A DNA stretch of 64,000 nt from Takakia lepidozioides (GCA_030704615.1 CM060731.1:11036001-11100000), one strand, 5' to 3'. Counted from the stretch's first letter, positions 35,927 to 47,950 are shown. Notes: a model not told the origin generated them from the sequence alone. Program-made: numbers and translations.

Positions 35927-36595
35927 CAATTTTTTGATTCCCATGAGCATGTGAACAGCAAGCCAAGCCTTCAATCCACGAATGGTGATAGGGTACCACC
36001 ATCTACCTCCTTTCAGGTTTCCATTCTGGTTTTCTGTCCTAGCATACAAGTTGGTCATGTTGCAAATTTGGCGCATGACCGACAGTGGCCAAAACAAATT
36101 GAAAAGTCACTGGATTTGCTGAATCTCCAAAAGGCAAACGAGAACCCGAATCCCCACCTAACCATGTAATGTCTGGCAATTCAGTAGCAGTGGAGTTGCA
36201 CATGTCATCACCAAACAACTCAGCAGGACCCCACTGCTCCCAATTGGGCGGCAAATCATATAATCCCACCTCACGCCCTAGATTCCCCGTGTCCACACAG
36301 TAGTCCATCAAGTCAGGATTGTCGATGTCAACAAGGTCATTGTCTTCTGGATTATAGTCACAATCAGAATCTGATTCACTATCATCTACTTCCCCCTCAG
36401 GAAATTCGGCTTCATAATCCAACCCCAAGAGCTCAAGGATAGTGCACAACATTAAATCATGAAGATTACACACAACACATGACTGTGACGATACCACATG
36501 AACACCAATGACACCAAAAAAAGAGACAGTATAATTCTCTGTACCATTCAGGATGTCCCATGTCTTGTCTACCACAGTGCCATATCCAAATTCGG
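35927..36595 (-). pseudogene. piggyBac-like transposase, N-terminal part
   Basis: Read on the minus strand, a frame from about 36595 to 36039 opens with a small beta-rich segment (TVVDKTWDILNGTENYTVSF) and continues into a strongly acidic region (DDSESDSDCDYNPEDND). After a frameshift near 36080 it resumes with CNMTNLYARTENQ... and WWYPITIRGLKAWLAVHMLMGIKKL. The N-x-Y-A then P-I-T-x-x-x-L-K-A-x-L-x-x-x-x-x-M-G-I pattern is that of the start of the piggyBac transposase domain (DDE_Tnp_1_7). The catalytic aspartates lie further on and are absent. The frame is cut at 35926 by the CACTA-like end and at about 36595 by the gypsy fragment. Confidence 0.6.
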
Positions 36596-37835
36596 GAAAG
36601 TAAAGGGAGATTGTTCAGAGTCACTGCTTTGGAAGGTACCTCTGCTGTGGAAGTCCCTTCTAGGTCTGCTGTCCCTGTTTTGCTCGAATTATACCATGCT
36701 TCTACTTATGCTGGCCATTTGGGGGTTGCTAAAACTATCAAGAGATTACAGGAGCATTGTACCACTGCAAGGCTTAGTTAAGGATGTCTCAGCTTTCATT
36801 GCAAGGTGTGTGCCCTGTCATGCTAAAACCATCCTACCTAGAACTGCAACTCCCTTGCCTTTACAGCCTATCCCGGTGACTGAACCATTTGCCAGGGTTG
36901 GCTTAGATCTAGTCAGACCCCTTAAATCCACGTCCAAGGGCCATGCATACCTTGCGGTTGCATCGGACTACCTGATGAAATGGGTTGAGCTCCGACCTCT
37001 GGTTGCTAAGGATAGTGATGAAGTGGTGCAATTCTTCTTTGATAAGGTGATTCATCGTCATGGTTGCCCTATGGAAATCCTCACGGATCAAGGTACAGAG
37101 TTCTGCAACCAACTTATGGAAATTGTCTTGTTTAATCTCAACACTAAGCATGTCGTTACTGCTCCCTACAATCCCCAATGCAATGGTTTGACAGAACGAT
37201 TTAACAAAACTATATGCCAGATGCTCGAGAAGAATGAGACACTCTTTGATGAATGAGATATTACTGTGCATATTCTGCTCTTTGCCTACATGACTTCTAT
37301 CCATACCAGTACCAAAATCTCACCTTTTGAACTTTTGTATGGTAGGAAATGTAGAACCCCTTTGCATATCTCCTGGCTGCAGGTCTCGGCTACTGAGCCT
37401 GAGAATTGTGAAGTCTTTTTGCTTTCCATGGATGCTAGAAGACGTAGTTTGAGGGAAACTGCCAAATCTAACATTGTGTTTGCCCAAGCTGCTCAAGCAA
37501 AGAATTACAACCGCCGAGTTGTGTACTCTGAGTCATTCAAGGTAGGCCAGTCTGTTTGTGTGAGACTCCAGCCTGGTAAGCATATTTCCAAGGCCAAACG
37601 AAGAATTGATGGCCCTTACCTTATCTCTGATATTCTTCCTGGCAGACAATATGTCTTGCTCCCACAACATGCCTCTACTCCTCACTTAGCTAGCTCCATT
37701 CATGTTTCACTACTTGTTCCATGCACTCTTACTTTTGATCTCACTTGTTTGAATGTTGAGAACCGTCAGGTGATCTTCACCCCCACAGCTCGGACAGCTC
37801 GCATTCAAAACATGACATCATCTTCTTTAGAATAA
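36596..37835 (+). pseudogene. Ty3/gypsy integrase and C-terminal GPY/F-type region
   Basis: Homology starts abruptly at about 36596. The H2C2 finger is split by a frameshift near 36775 (histidines in one frame, CVPC in the next). The integrase core keeps its three acidic residues: Asp in GLDLV, Asp in TDQGTEF and Glu in GLTERFNKT. A TGA at 37254-37256 interrupts the frame, and 37266-37835 carries the C-terminal part, with DGPYLISDIL matching the GPY/F motif. Gag, protease and RT are absent, so this is a 5'-truncated copy. It belongs to a different subfamily from the 24-27 kb copy, judged by the different finger and core sequence. Confidence 0.8.
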
Positions 37836-37839
37836 TGTT

Positions 37840-38950
37840 TGAATTTTGTGCTAGTTTTCTGCACCATTTGTAGCACTCGGGGTTTTTCCTATAGGATGTT
37901 TTGTCCTCCACCCAGCTTGCAGGGTGAGGTATTCTTCCATAGGTTTTTTCATCCCTTGTGTGCCAGGTGTGTAGCTTGTTTTGGCTAGGCTTCATTTTTG
38001 TTCTCCCTGAGCTCATCACTCGCAGGAGCTCGCAGTTTCTTGTGGCCCCAGCAGGCTTCACATATGTGGAGCTAGGATTCATTCTCACCTTACTTTTCGA
38101 CATGGATGAATGGAGGAGGGATGCGCTCCGGATGATTTAAGGGATGGACAAAGCCAGGATGAAGTCTGGATGAACTTACACCTTGCGCATGAGGATGAGC
38201 TGGCAACAGCTGATGGCTTTATCAGGGGCTGTCTTATTCTAACAGCTAGTTCAGGATTAGATTAAGATGGGACTAGGTGATTTGGCTTCTTTCTATGGTT
38301 GTGCTGGAAGGGCATCTGGAGGACCTATGTGTAAGTGCCACGCAACACTAGGATTAGATTATAACCTAATACTATTTAAACCTCACTGCCGTGGCAGTGA
38401 GGGTGGTGGCTTTTTGGGTCTTACGCGAGCGTACGTTGGGTTTTAGATATGACTTCATGTATCGAAATACATGATTTGAAGTACGATGCAATGTCATGCC
38501 AGAGTTTTCATAAAGAAGGTCACCCTTCTCAATTTATGCCACTACCTGCTCCGTAGTGGGAATGTCCAACCCTTGAGTGGTTGGATGAAAGTGTTAGGAG
38601 GTCTGAGTTTGTGGCGTCCTCTTAGTAAGATTCCGTCTTATCTGCCAGGCCCATCTATCGACTACATTCCCCAGATAAGGTTAAGTTCGGTAGAGGAAGG
38701 AGAACAAACCCATAGCGCCGGAATCAGGCTTCACATACTGAGGGCAAATAAATAAAGTAGTGGCGTCCATTCTGAAATAGAACAAAATTTTGTCATGCAC
38801 CCTATACCCCGGGTGTGTGTAGAACTTAGGGTTTAGGGTTCCAAACATACCCAAACTGATACCATACTAGTCACGGTAGCTGGCGGAGCAATAGTGCGAT
38901 TGCGAACAGTAGTCAGCGGGGCAGTTTTTTTCAGACGGGAGGGGTAGCAG
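37840..38950 (+). other. 3' non-coding end / probable LTR of the gypsy fragment
   Basis: After the integrase, a purine run TGGAGGAGGG at 38111-38120 followed by ATG could be the polypurine tract and LTR start (TG at 38122). A TATA-like TATTTAAA at about 38370 and a CACTGCC/GGCAGTG hairpin at 38385-38402 would fit an LTR promoter. Without a second LTR copy in the window I cannot fix the borders. Confidence 0.35.
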
Positions 38951-39254
38951 TTATGGCGTTAGGGTGCGCCATGTTGTGTTTGCTATGGGAGGGGTTTCAA
39001 TTTTATGGCTGGATCTTTGATGTAGGGAGTCGCAAAAGATTGAACAGTCGGCTTTGTGATTGCAATTTGTTTTTTTTTTACCTTTTGTATGTTGCCCTCA
39101 ATCTGGTTTTTTTTTTCAGCTTTGAATGGAGTATGATGAATGTTGGGTTATACCATACTATTGTATATGCTACCCCAGTATGTCATATGAGTTTTTGCCA
39201 TACCCATGCCTAGAACCAGAGTATCTCAAAATTGGAAATACCCATACCCATCCT

Positions 39255-39906
39255 ATAACCCCTAAACGCCCGCAGGCCTCCGTTGACTTTTCCCAAAAAA
39301 TTGACCCCCGACCAGAAAAACGAGCGTAATTTTTTGAGAAAAGTGCGTCTGCAAGAAACAACCAGACAATATGTTGCCACCTACCCCTGGCAAGTCCTGC
39401 CCAAATTTCGAGCCAATCAGACAAATGCTGCGGAAACACCACCATTGCGAGTAGGGCCCATTTTTGGGAATTTTTGCAAAAACAAAATAAAAAAAAATGG
39501 AGATTTGCAAGATTTTGCATGTCGGGATGGCATTGGCTCGGCCTGCTCTACCCCAAAAGGTGTTCCCCACGTCCCCCTTGCTCCAACAAGCCCAAAATCA
39601 CCAGAATTGGAGCCCATGGCAGGAGCAGGGACTTGGTCAAAGTGCAGGGGGTATGAGATACTCTTTTATGAGCTATGCACAGGAAAACAAAGAGGCGGCA
39701 ATCAGAATCCCCCCAAAAAAGCCCTAGATTTCTGCCGTCCCTCCTGGTCCATCCTGATCTGGGCAATCGCTCTCGCATGGACCATCCTGCCATCGACACG
39801 CATTACACTCAACAAAAAAAATCAGAATCGGCCAAAATCTGCAACTGCAGACCTGTTTGAGCCCAGAAAATGGCCCGTTTTTGGCTGGCAGGCGTTTAAG
39901 GGATAA
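39255..39906. mobile_element. TTAA-type piggyBac-like MITE, copy at 39.3 kb
   Basis: The element is 39259-39902 (644 bp), starting CCCCTAAACGCC and ending GGCGTTTAAGGG. It is flanked by ATAA on both sides (39255-39258 and 39903-39906), a one-base variant of the TTAA target kept as a direct repeat. Size and landmarks match the 0.66-kb copy in the opposite orientation. Non-coding. Confidence 0.75.
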
Positions 39907-40438
39907 CCTACTGTGGCCAGTCCTAATCTACCCCCGGCCCTGCCGGTTGGACCCAACAGCCAAGTTGGACTTACCAGGACCAGTCTGGTAAATGGACATA
40001 TGTACTAGTACAACACTGGTCTAGACGTCCTATTTGGTCCATAAGCTCAACACTCCGCTGTAAAAGCTGATCAAAGAAGTAAAACCACTAAGCTTTTGCT
40101 AACACTCCAACATAGACCAACAAGAATCCATCCGTATATACATCACATGTGTCTTCCCCTATCCTATCTCAAAATCTATCCTTCGCTCATGAATGACGCC
40201 GCCAAACCCCCATTCTATAATTAATCAACCCCCATCGGGATTTAAAAATAAATAAAAATAAAAATAAAAATATTTTAAAACAGAATTAGAATTATAAGAG
40301 AAATCTGGCCTGACACATATTTTACACTAATATGACTATCCTAAAATATTAATCATTGTAAACCTGGATCCCGACATTCTCCAAACCAAATTTAATATAA
40401 AGTAATATAATTTCTGGTATACCCTTACCTATACCCTT
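39907..40438. other. Gene-free stretch
   Basis: Spacer between the TTAA MITE and the hAT-like element. It contains an AAATA-type short tandem run near 40245-40270 and nothing that looks coding. Confidence 0.45.
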
Positions 40439-41542
40439 GTACATACCAGTGTTGTGCGGTTCTTGCCATATTGAAGGAACCGCCGGTTCTGGTTCCTTGA
40501 TAGATTTAAAGAGGCGGTTCCGGTTCCGGATCCGGTTCTTTTTTATGAAGCGGTTCCAGTTCCGGTTCCGGTTCCAAAATTCATGAGCAGATGCCGGTTC
40601 CAGTTCCGGGTATTTTTTGGGAAGGATCCGCCGGTTCCAGTTTCCGGTTCCTGGTTCCGGTTTTGTATTTTTTGAATATATATATATATATAATTTTATC
40701 GTTTTTTTAATAAATCTGAAAATGATTAGTTATATCAAATATTTTGACCATGTTGAAAAGAAACAACACAACATTCATAAACAAAGAAAGCATAGAATGC
40801 ATAGAAAGCAATTGTTCACAATTGTAGTTCTACAAGACAATGGAGTCGTTGTTAGAACCAGGTCTATAACGGCTTTCTACTACAATTGTGCACCATGAGT
40901 CCATCCTTTGGTGAGACAAGAGACACATTAAATTACATATTTAGAAGCGAGTACCTGGACCATGTCAACTCCATCCATTCAATCATGTGGGCCGCTCGGA
41001 TCCTCTGCCAGCCGATGCCATTCTTTCACAATCCAACACCTTGCAGACCTACCTACATCTTCTTCCCCACTCTCATTCTTCCTCCCTTCTACAAATGCTC
41101 CATGCCTTCCTCCATAACACCTAGTCCAACATTCAACCCCGGACCCACGCACAAAAGCAGCCAACCCTCTTGTAACGTATCCCTACACAAACAACAGTAA
41201 TGACACCGCGAGAAGTGTCACAACTGGAAATGGACAAACATCTCACAAACTGCGAGACCACAAAAGCAGGAAAACCAAACCTTCCCCCCGCGCTGCTCCC
41301 TCCCCCGCGCTGAAGTCGCGCTACTGCTGCAGATCGTGCGTGAGAGACGACAGATCGCGGGAGGAAAACCAAAAAAAAAAAAAAAAAAAAAAACCCGAGT
41401 GCGGAACCGGATCCGCCACTGACCCCGGTTCCAGTTCCAAGCCGGTTCCGGTTCCAGTACTGGTTCCAATACGGGTTCCAGGAACCGGAACCGCCGGTTC
41501 CAACCCGCCTAAGCGGGTACCCGCACAAACACTGGTACATAC
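40439..41542. mobile_element. Complete non-autonomous hAT-like element with 8-bp target duplication
   Basis: The element is 40447-41534 (1,088 bp). It begins CAGTGTTGTGCGG and ends CCGCACAAACACTG, and is flanked by a perfect 8-bp direct duplication GTACATAC (40439-40446 and 41535-41542). An 8-bp duplication with short TIRs starting CAG is diagnostic of hAT. Both subterminal regions are dense in GGTTCC/GGAACC repeats (40480-40665 and 41403-41505), probable transposase-binding arrays. The interior has (TA)n near 40676-40691 and an A20-type run near 41372-41392, and no transposase frame. Confidence 0.85.
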
Positions 41543-41689
41543 CCCGGCCAACTAGCACATACTAGACCACAAAGATCCCGCAGTAAAATTCAGAAGCAAC
41601 ATCAACAGGTAGCTGGGCTTCCTAGTGGAGTAAAAAGAAAGAACCCTCCTCCATGTCTTTTCTGCCGCATGACAAATAAGGAAACAAAG

Positions 41690-41915
41690 TTTTTTTTTTT
41701 TTTGAAAGGAAACCTGGGAGCGACTGCTCACAATTCAGGCCCTTGAGGAGGGGGGAAAATTAACCCCCTTCCAGATAAGCCATTAGGCACACATAGAAAC
41801 ATCACCACCAGACCAACCGGTCAACAAACAATCCACACACCAAGCAGGGCAGCGGGTTTTGAACCCCAAACCACCAGGGCGACACACTGTGCACTTACCA
41901 GCTGAGCTACCAGCC
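41690..41915 (-). mobile_element. tRNA-derived SINE, copy 2
   Basis: Inverted copy of the SINE at 10.8 kb. The A box (TAGCTCAGCTGG on the minus strand) is at about 41900-41911, the B box GGTTCAAAACCC near 41850, and the body contains GGAGCGACTGCTC, ending in a T14 run at 41690-41703 (A tail on its own strand). Body and head match copy 1 closely, with small indels. Confidence 0.75.
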
Positions 41916-41929
41916 AATGTGCAACAATG

Positions 41930-42940
41930 TTCCAAGGTCTTAGAAACCTGCTTACAGTTGCATAATTTACAGGTTGAGGGTGTGTCAGTAAAGTAATCAA
42001 ATGCGGGTATGAGCTTTGTAGCTTTTGTGCATTTTGTTGGTCTTGTCTCAAATGGAAATATTGGTCAAATATGTCGCAAGTTAGAAGACCTCATTGGGCT
42101 TGAATCTCAAATACCTTTGTCAACGGACGTAGAAGGTAATAACTAATAACATTGTGGTTCCTTTACAAAATACACGTCATCATCCTAGACATTAGATCCC
42201 AGTAAAATGTTCACCAGGATCAAATTGCAGGAATTATAAGTAAGAAGGACAAACGAGCAGCTAGTCGCGTATGGCTCCCCTTTGTGAATAGTGGAATCTA
42301 AGTTACTTTAACGTGTGTAGTCCATGTCACCCTATGTCTGTTTGATCAGCAATTTCAGACATGATAAACAGACGCCTAGGGGTGGTCATTCAACCTGACA
42401 TGAGGCCACTAGTTGTCACAGATTTCTTTTACAAAAAGCATATCAATAATGAGGCAGCTGCTGCAAAGCTGTTTAGCCATCTAAATCTGTTTTTGACCCA
42501 TATTTCTCCTACCGGTTTCAGAGTTGATCTTGCTATGTTGAATAAGGGCATTCTAGGATAACTTTCTAAATTCTTCTGCTTGACATAGAGGGTTAGCATC
42601 TGACATGAGCTCACCACTGTACTTGGTGAAGTCTGGTTGTAACGTTTCTCCTTGCATGACATGCATTTGAAATGATTTCTGTGTGTACTCTCCTCATTTA
42701 TTGCTGGGAGAGGTTTGCTGAAGCACCGAGGTTGCTAGTCTGTGGACAATTGGGAAACTTGCAACATAAGGGGTACTCTTGGACCACTTTGGGAGTTGCA
42801 TGTCATCCATTCCAGAATGTATGTCTTTGTTCAGATGACCTTTCACCACTCTTCGATCTGGAAATAGTCTGGAATTCAATTCGTCCAGCAATCAACAGAT
42901 CACAGTGCAATTGACTGATTCCATGCTCCAAGTTCGGTCG
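41930..42940. other. Gene-free stretch downstream of the fucosyltransferase remnant
   Basis: No supported gene. A 66-codon frame on + at 42361-42561 has no recognisable domain. Confidence 0.4.
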
Positions 42941-42967
42941 GAGACCCTCAGGTACACCATTGATGTA

Positions 42968-44945
42968 CTAGTTCTCAGAGATGCCAATGCCCCATTGATG
43001 CCGACAATGCCTAACTTCAGGAACACTGGTGTCAACATTGCCAACCCCTATACCAGGGGGTCCATGGGCAAGGCATCTCCTCTGGGTGGTCAATGAAGCA
43101 GGGCCCTGGCAGATTTGTGCGGCTGCACAAGGGGTCAGGCAGCTTCTCCTTATTGAGTCCATATTGCAGAAATACAGTGGGTGTGATGCCTGTCAGCCCA
43201 TGTGCCACATACCCAAATGTGGAATGAGGTGTAGAGATCATTTCAATCACAAAGCTGAGCAACCACATATCTGCTAACACTTTCTTTTCATGATCTACCG
43301 TCCCAGTCTGCTGTTTCACCTCAGAACTGGGGCTAACTACTGTGACCTGACTGCCTTCCACAGTCAAGTATATGATATACATCTCTGTAAGATTTTCATG
43401 GCATTCCCGTCTAAGGGCAGTTACCAAGATAGCAACCTTGTTGGAGGGAGGTCAGCTTTATCCAAATCTTTTGTGGCTGGCAGTGCAAGGGATTCTGAAG
43501 TGGTAAGATTGGGAAGGAGGCCTTCAATCACACTTGAATATATGCATGCTAACCATGGGAGTTGTTGCTCCATGTGCGCACTTGGATTCCCACTCGTCTA
43601 TCTGCCACCGCCAGGTATGCATCATGAAAGCGAGTTATGCGCCCCCATATTTCATTGTTGGGACTCAGGAGATACCTGCCAGCATGCAGAAAGACAGCTT
43701 TATCTGGAAAAAATTGAGTACTTCCCGAAAATCTGGTAGGAAGTAGAGACCTGGAACACTCTACTGGTTGCTCCAATAGATTAACCAGGGTATGTGGCTG
43801 AGAAGCTTCTGCTCTGCTGGACAGAAGAACCGAAGGTCTTGTTTTGGGCTGAGATTGGACAGTTTGTAACCAGGTACTTTGGCGTGTTAAAGATTTTCCC
43901 AATATTTGTGGTTCCATTTTCTTTCATCAGGTTCAGAGCCATGTCATAGAACAAGCCATGGTTCTCAGACTGCTCCAGCACAGCAGCTTCAGGAAAGCCT
44001 TGAGGCACCAACCATGAGGAGTCAGGAAATGGTTCACACAGCAGGTGCTGCAGGCTGGCCTCAGGAGTGATCAACAATGCTCGTTTGGTTATCAAAGAAT
44101 ACACAAAAGCCGACACCAGAGAGATGAGCTAATTTCCCTCTCCATCAAGACACTTCCATACCACATACTGGCATCCATCTGGTGCCCTCCCTTCCAACAG
44201 CATCTTTGTCAGATCATGGCCATGCACACATCTTTGGTGCAAGGCCTCATAGTCTCTCAGAGCAGACAGAAGTGGAGTAGATGGGGTGTAGTTTGTGGCT
44301 CGCCAAAAGCAATGTCGCTCATACTTGCTTTGGCAGCTTGGATGGCTCTTACTTGCGAGGGACCTGTGATGTGGGTGATACTGGTGCGGGGCTGTTATCA
44401 CTTCGCCTGGGAATCCAACAGTCGAACAGTCTGCACCACCCAAGGCTACCGCAAAGTCAAATTGCTTCCTCAATTGCTGAATCAATACTCTCTCTGGGCG
44501 TGGGTTCTATGGCCACAAGGCTAAGGCAAACGTCTTGTGAGTACATTCTCTCCCTGTCACACACACACCCACCCACACACATACAAATCCACATACACAC
44601 AATGTTACCCAGCCGGTCTTCCTTTGAGTCTGGAGACGAGAGACACAGAATCAGCGACAACCATTTGTCTCATGCCATGCTCTGGATTCTTGAAGGTAGA
44701 CTGATTTGGATTTCTAAACAGTTGAATTCTGGGAATTCACATGAAACAGGAAAAGGTGAGATGATATATATGTTGATTATATGATGGTCATCAACTACCA
44801 ATGTCGTTGGGGCCGATGAGGCGGCGTCTGTTAGGAGTGGCAAGGAGTGGTGTGGGCACCGCCAGGCTCTGATGCATGACGTCAATCAGGCTAAGGAAGG
44901 CCAGAAACAGGCCAAGCAGGCCGAGGAAGACTGGTCAGTCTGCAT
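42968..44945 (-). pseudogene. GT37 (xyloglucan-type) fucosyltransferase, decayed copy 1
   Basis: Type II Golgi fucosyltransferase of plant family GT37, which adds fucose to cell-wall xyloglucan or arabinogalactan side chains. A probable membrane anchor remnant (VFLGLLGLFLAFLSLIDV) lies near 44935-44803, preceded by a stop in its frame and followed by a donor-like GT. The catalytic part starts by 44485: YEALHQRC, then CQYVVW..DGEGN. Next come SAFVYSLITKRALL, LLCEPFPDSSWL, FPDKAVFLHAGRYLL, ITRFHDAYLAVADRRVGIQVR, DMWLLSF, STFGYVAHGL, PDPLCSRT and the C-terminal VRHC, all in family order. Damage: an in-frame TAG at 44129-44131 right after GEGN, a frameshift near 43790, another break between 43549 and 43427, and a shift near 43070. 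It cannot make a full enzyme as it stands. Confidence 0.75.
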
Positions 44946-44949
44946 TCCA

Positions 44950-45650
44950 CTTCCTTCTTCACCCGCCCAGAAACTATTTTCTTATTCTCTGAACCGATCT
45001 AAAATGCGTGATCACAGAACTGGTTCGGTGTTTTGTGATCACATGGCCGTCGCAATCTGCAAGACAGTCTGAGAAAGACCACCCCCATCTCCTGTGAAGC
45101 CCTCGACAAATTTTCACCATCAGAAATTCAAGGGTAGCGCAGCCCCTTCTTGCGCCATCCAACTCAAAGGGCTTGGCTTCTCAGATTGACTTGTATCAGT
45201 GCTTCCTGCGCGCTGATTCCTGTTCCTTCCAGATCTCTTTCTCTCTGTGCGACATGTGTGAAGAGAGTGGGTTTGCGGCAGCTGCCAAGTTTCAAATTGA
45301 ACGCTCACTCACATGACACCGTATTTCCGTTGTATCCTACTAGCCAATCTAGCCCATGCCTTTTTTCATTCTTTTTTTTAAGAAAAAACTTATTAGCTAC
45401 TCCCCAGCTTTATTTGTGATTTTACTCCCTTTTTTCTTAATTTTCCTTCTGAATAACCTAGCAGGCAGGGCAGGTGGCATAATAAAAATTAGACAACTTT
45501 TTGATAAGCTCAAAGAAATATCGACAAAACACAAAACCCTAAAAACAAAGGGATGCATGGGTGCCAGAGAGAAAACATTGAAGCTATAGTGTTTCCCAAG
45601 GATCTCATTGTGCATTTCTCTGTTGTTGTCCTGTGTCACTTTCTATGCAC
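44950..45650. other. Gene-free stretch
   Basis: It may contain the promoter side of the fucosyltransferase remnant. Nothing else is supported. Confidence 0.35.
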
Positions 45651-45652
45651 AG

Positions 45653-46132
45653 ACGGTGGGAGCCAAGACTAATAACCTTTGGGGAGTTATACCCTTACGG
45701 AATATCTCATAAGCGTGCCACCTATATAAACCTGGACAAAAAGATCACTAACAAGACCGGACGAGGAGTTGGTGTCACCCGTATGGATCAAGTAGGTGTT
45801 CCTGTTAAATATGGAATGTAAGTCACTGGACATCGTGATGCAAACTCCTATGCAAAGTAAATCATAACGTTTAGCACATTGTATTTGAGTGCATATAGTT
45901 TATGTAATTGTTGTCAATGTTTCTGGTCCTTATAAAGGTTGTGTAAGCTAATTTTTTACTGATTTTTTTTACTGTATCTATGGTTTAGGTACAATCAGGG
46001 TTCACAAGCTGCAAGAGATTGAGCAATACAGAGAGTGATTTCTCGTGAGTTAAAGTCTGGCATAGCACTGTGTTTCGAAGACGCGCTACAGGAGGAGAAG
46101 GAGCGTTGTTTGTCGCAGTTGCCGCAAAATGT
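45653..46132 (+). pseudogene. Two exon-like blocks of an unrecognised gene
   Basis: An acceptor (pyrimidine tract then GCACAG at 45652) opens block 1 (45653-45817), which stays open and ends at a consensus donor GTAAGT. A TTTAG acceptor opens block 2 at 45989, which joins in phase (GGAAT+G) and ends at about 46131 with another perfect GTAAGT donor. The joined frame is open except for one TGA at about 46019. It contains RATYINLDKKITNKTGRGVG and, after the stop, a charged segment ending CLSQLPQN. I do not recognise the family. Intron-exon architecture without flanking exons suggests a fragment of a duplicated gene. Confidence 0.4.
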
Positions 46133-46189
46133 AAGTCTTGATCATAATATATTTTTGTTTGGGAACTACTTTGGTGTTTGGAATTACTA

Positions 46190-47940
46190 TTAACCCTTGA
46201 CCTCCCAAGCCCGTTTTCAACATTTTGGCCATTTAAACGCTGCCACGTATGCAAAATGCCTCCAAACCTACAATTCTGGTCTTCTCTTATAATGAATATC
46301 AGTCTCGCCCCATCGATAATAACATGGTTTTGCTGCTGCCCCAAATAACTCTGGCTGCCGAAATAATTATTTGGCCGAAACTAGAGCCACTCATGGCTGT
46401 CCATACTTCTCCCCTCAAATTGCGAATAATATATATTAGTCTATTACATAATCGTATTTCATACAATTAAGCTGGGCAGAGGAGTCAAGGCCAATTGAGG
46501 CAGCCTTATCCAAACAGATCAGATTACATATTTTGTACACCCAAAAAGCCAGCCCCATGATCTCCCCAAATTACCATCTTACTGGCTCTGCTGGACCCAA
46601 GACTACGCACGGAAAGCTTGGCAAGTTAGTTTTCAGTATCCCTCTAATCATCCCAGGTTCCAAGTCAATACAACCCTTATCCTAGACTTGGGCCATTTTA
46701 AAAAGCCAAGTTGTCATCTCCCTGACTTCAAACAACCCCAACATGAGTTGACTCACCACCCCTCATCGTAACTTGTGAACCATAGTCAGTTACTTGCGCA
46801 ACCGATCCCCACCTAAATTAAAAAATATCGTTCCACTTCCTGAATTAATAGACTCAGCTACACTACCTAAATTAAAAATAAATATAAAAAATCAAAATGA
46901 AACGACGTGTTCGCAATGTGGTTGCTGAAGTGACATTTTTCTTACCTTTAGTTTTTACTAATATATTTGAAAATCTGACGTGACGCTGAATTATGGGGCA
47001 CTCTGTCGTTGCCTCATCTCTTCCACTGGTCGGACTACTGCTGTATATCCAGAACTTCGTTGCTGCCATACAGTGAAACATAATAAATGTCGTTGTACAT
47101 GTTAACATCATGAATGAAAAAAAAACTGACCTAAGCAATTGAATATCTGCAGCAATAAAACTGGCCTGAACAAGAAAACCTTTAAAAAACTATGGGAATT
47201 ACGTATTTATTTTATTTTTTATATGGCGTGGATTGTTGATAGAGTTGGCCCTCCAAATGTTTCTTACTGTCGTGACAACCAACGTGCCAAATTAATACCT
47301 TAATTATTATCCACAATATTCAAATGTTTACAACAAATTATGGGCTAGACAACCTTTCACTGGCCCAATGAGACGCCTTCACCCAATGGTTGCAGCTACA
47401 ATGCAAAAACATCATGCGTACATGCCACATTCATGCATGAAAAAATGTAGTATAAGTCTAGGATTAAGATGCTAACAGGCTCCTACCTATCCCCATTTAT
47501 AATGACAAAGCACTTCTACAAGAGGCCTATGGATAGCCTATTCAAATAACCTGCGATCACCCAATGCTAAGGCCAAAACCACTGTTGGGCTTTATGTGAA
47601 ATGAACTAAGGCTGTGACTGTAAGCAATGTTACAAAGTGTCATCGAAATCAAACTCAACAATAAACTACTTCAACTTACAAATGGTACCTCAGCTAACAA
47701 ATGGTACCTCAGCTACCGCTTTGCTACCTCGTCTAGTTCTTGTTGTGTTCTGAATACACCTATGTGCATATTTCAAAGTCTCATTTTTTTTATGAATGTT
47801 TCAGTTGTCCAATACTATAAGTGGTCAGGCGGTTCCAATTATGTGCACACATTCTATGAATCTTCAAAAGGTGCCCGCAGGATATCAACATCAACTCGTA
47901 CTGGTGGTTGTCATCATCTTCTTCAATGTTGTCTTCATCC
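46190..47940. other. Gene-free stretch
   Basis: It starts with a TTAACCCTTGACC motif that is only loosely like the TTAA-element terminus. No gene is seen. Confidence 0.4.
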
Positions 47941-47950
47941 CAATATTCAC

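Noticed and set aside
41840-41915. A functional minus-strand tRNA gene
   Set aside because: The tRNA-like head continues into a body and A tail shared with the copy at 10.8 kb, so it is a SINE.
46190-46500. TTAACCCTTGACCTCCC with GGAGTCAAGGCCAATT about 280 bp later, as a fifth TTAA element
   Set aside because: The supposed right end lacks GGGTTAA and matches only part of the left end, so the pair is not convincing.
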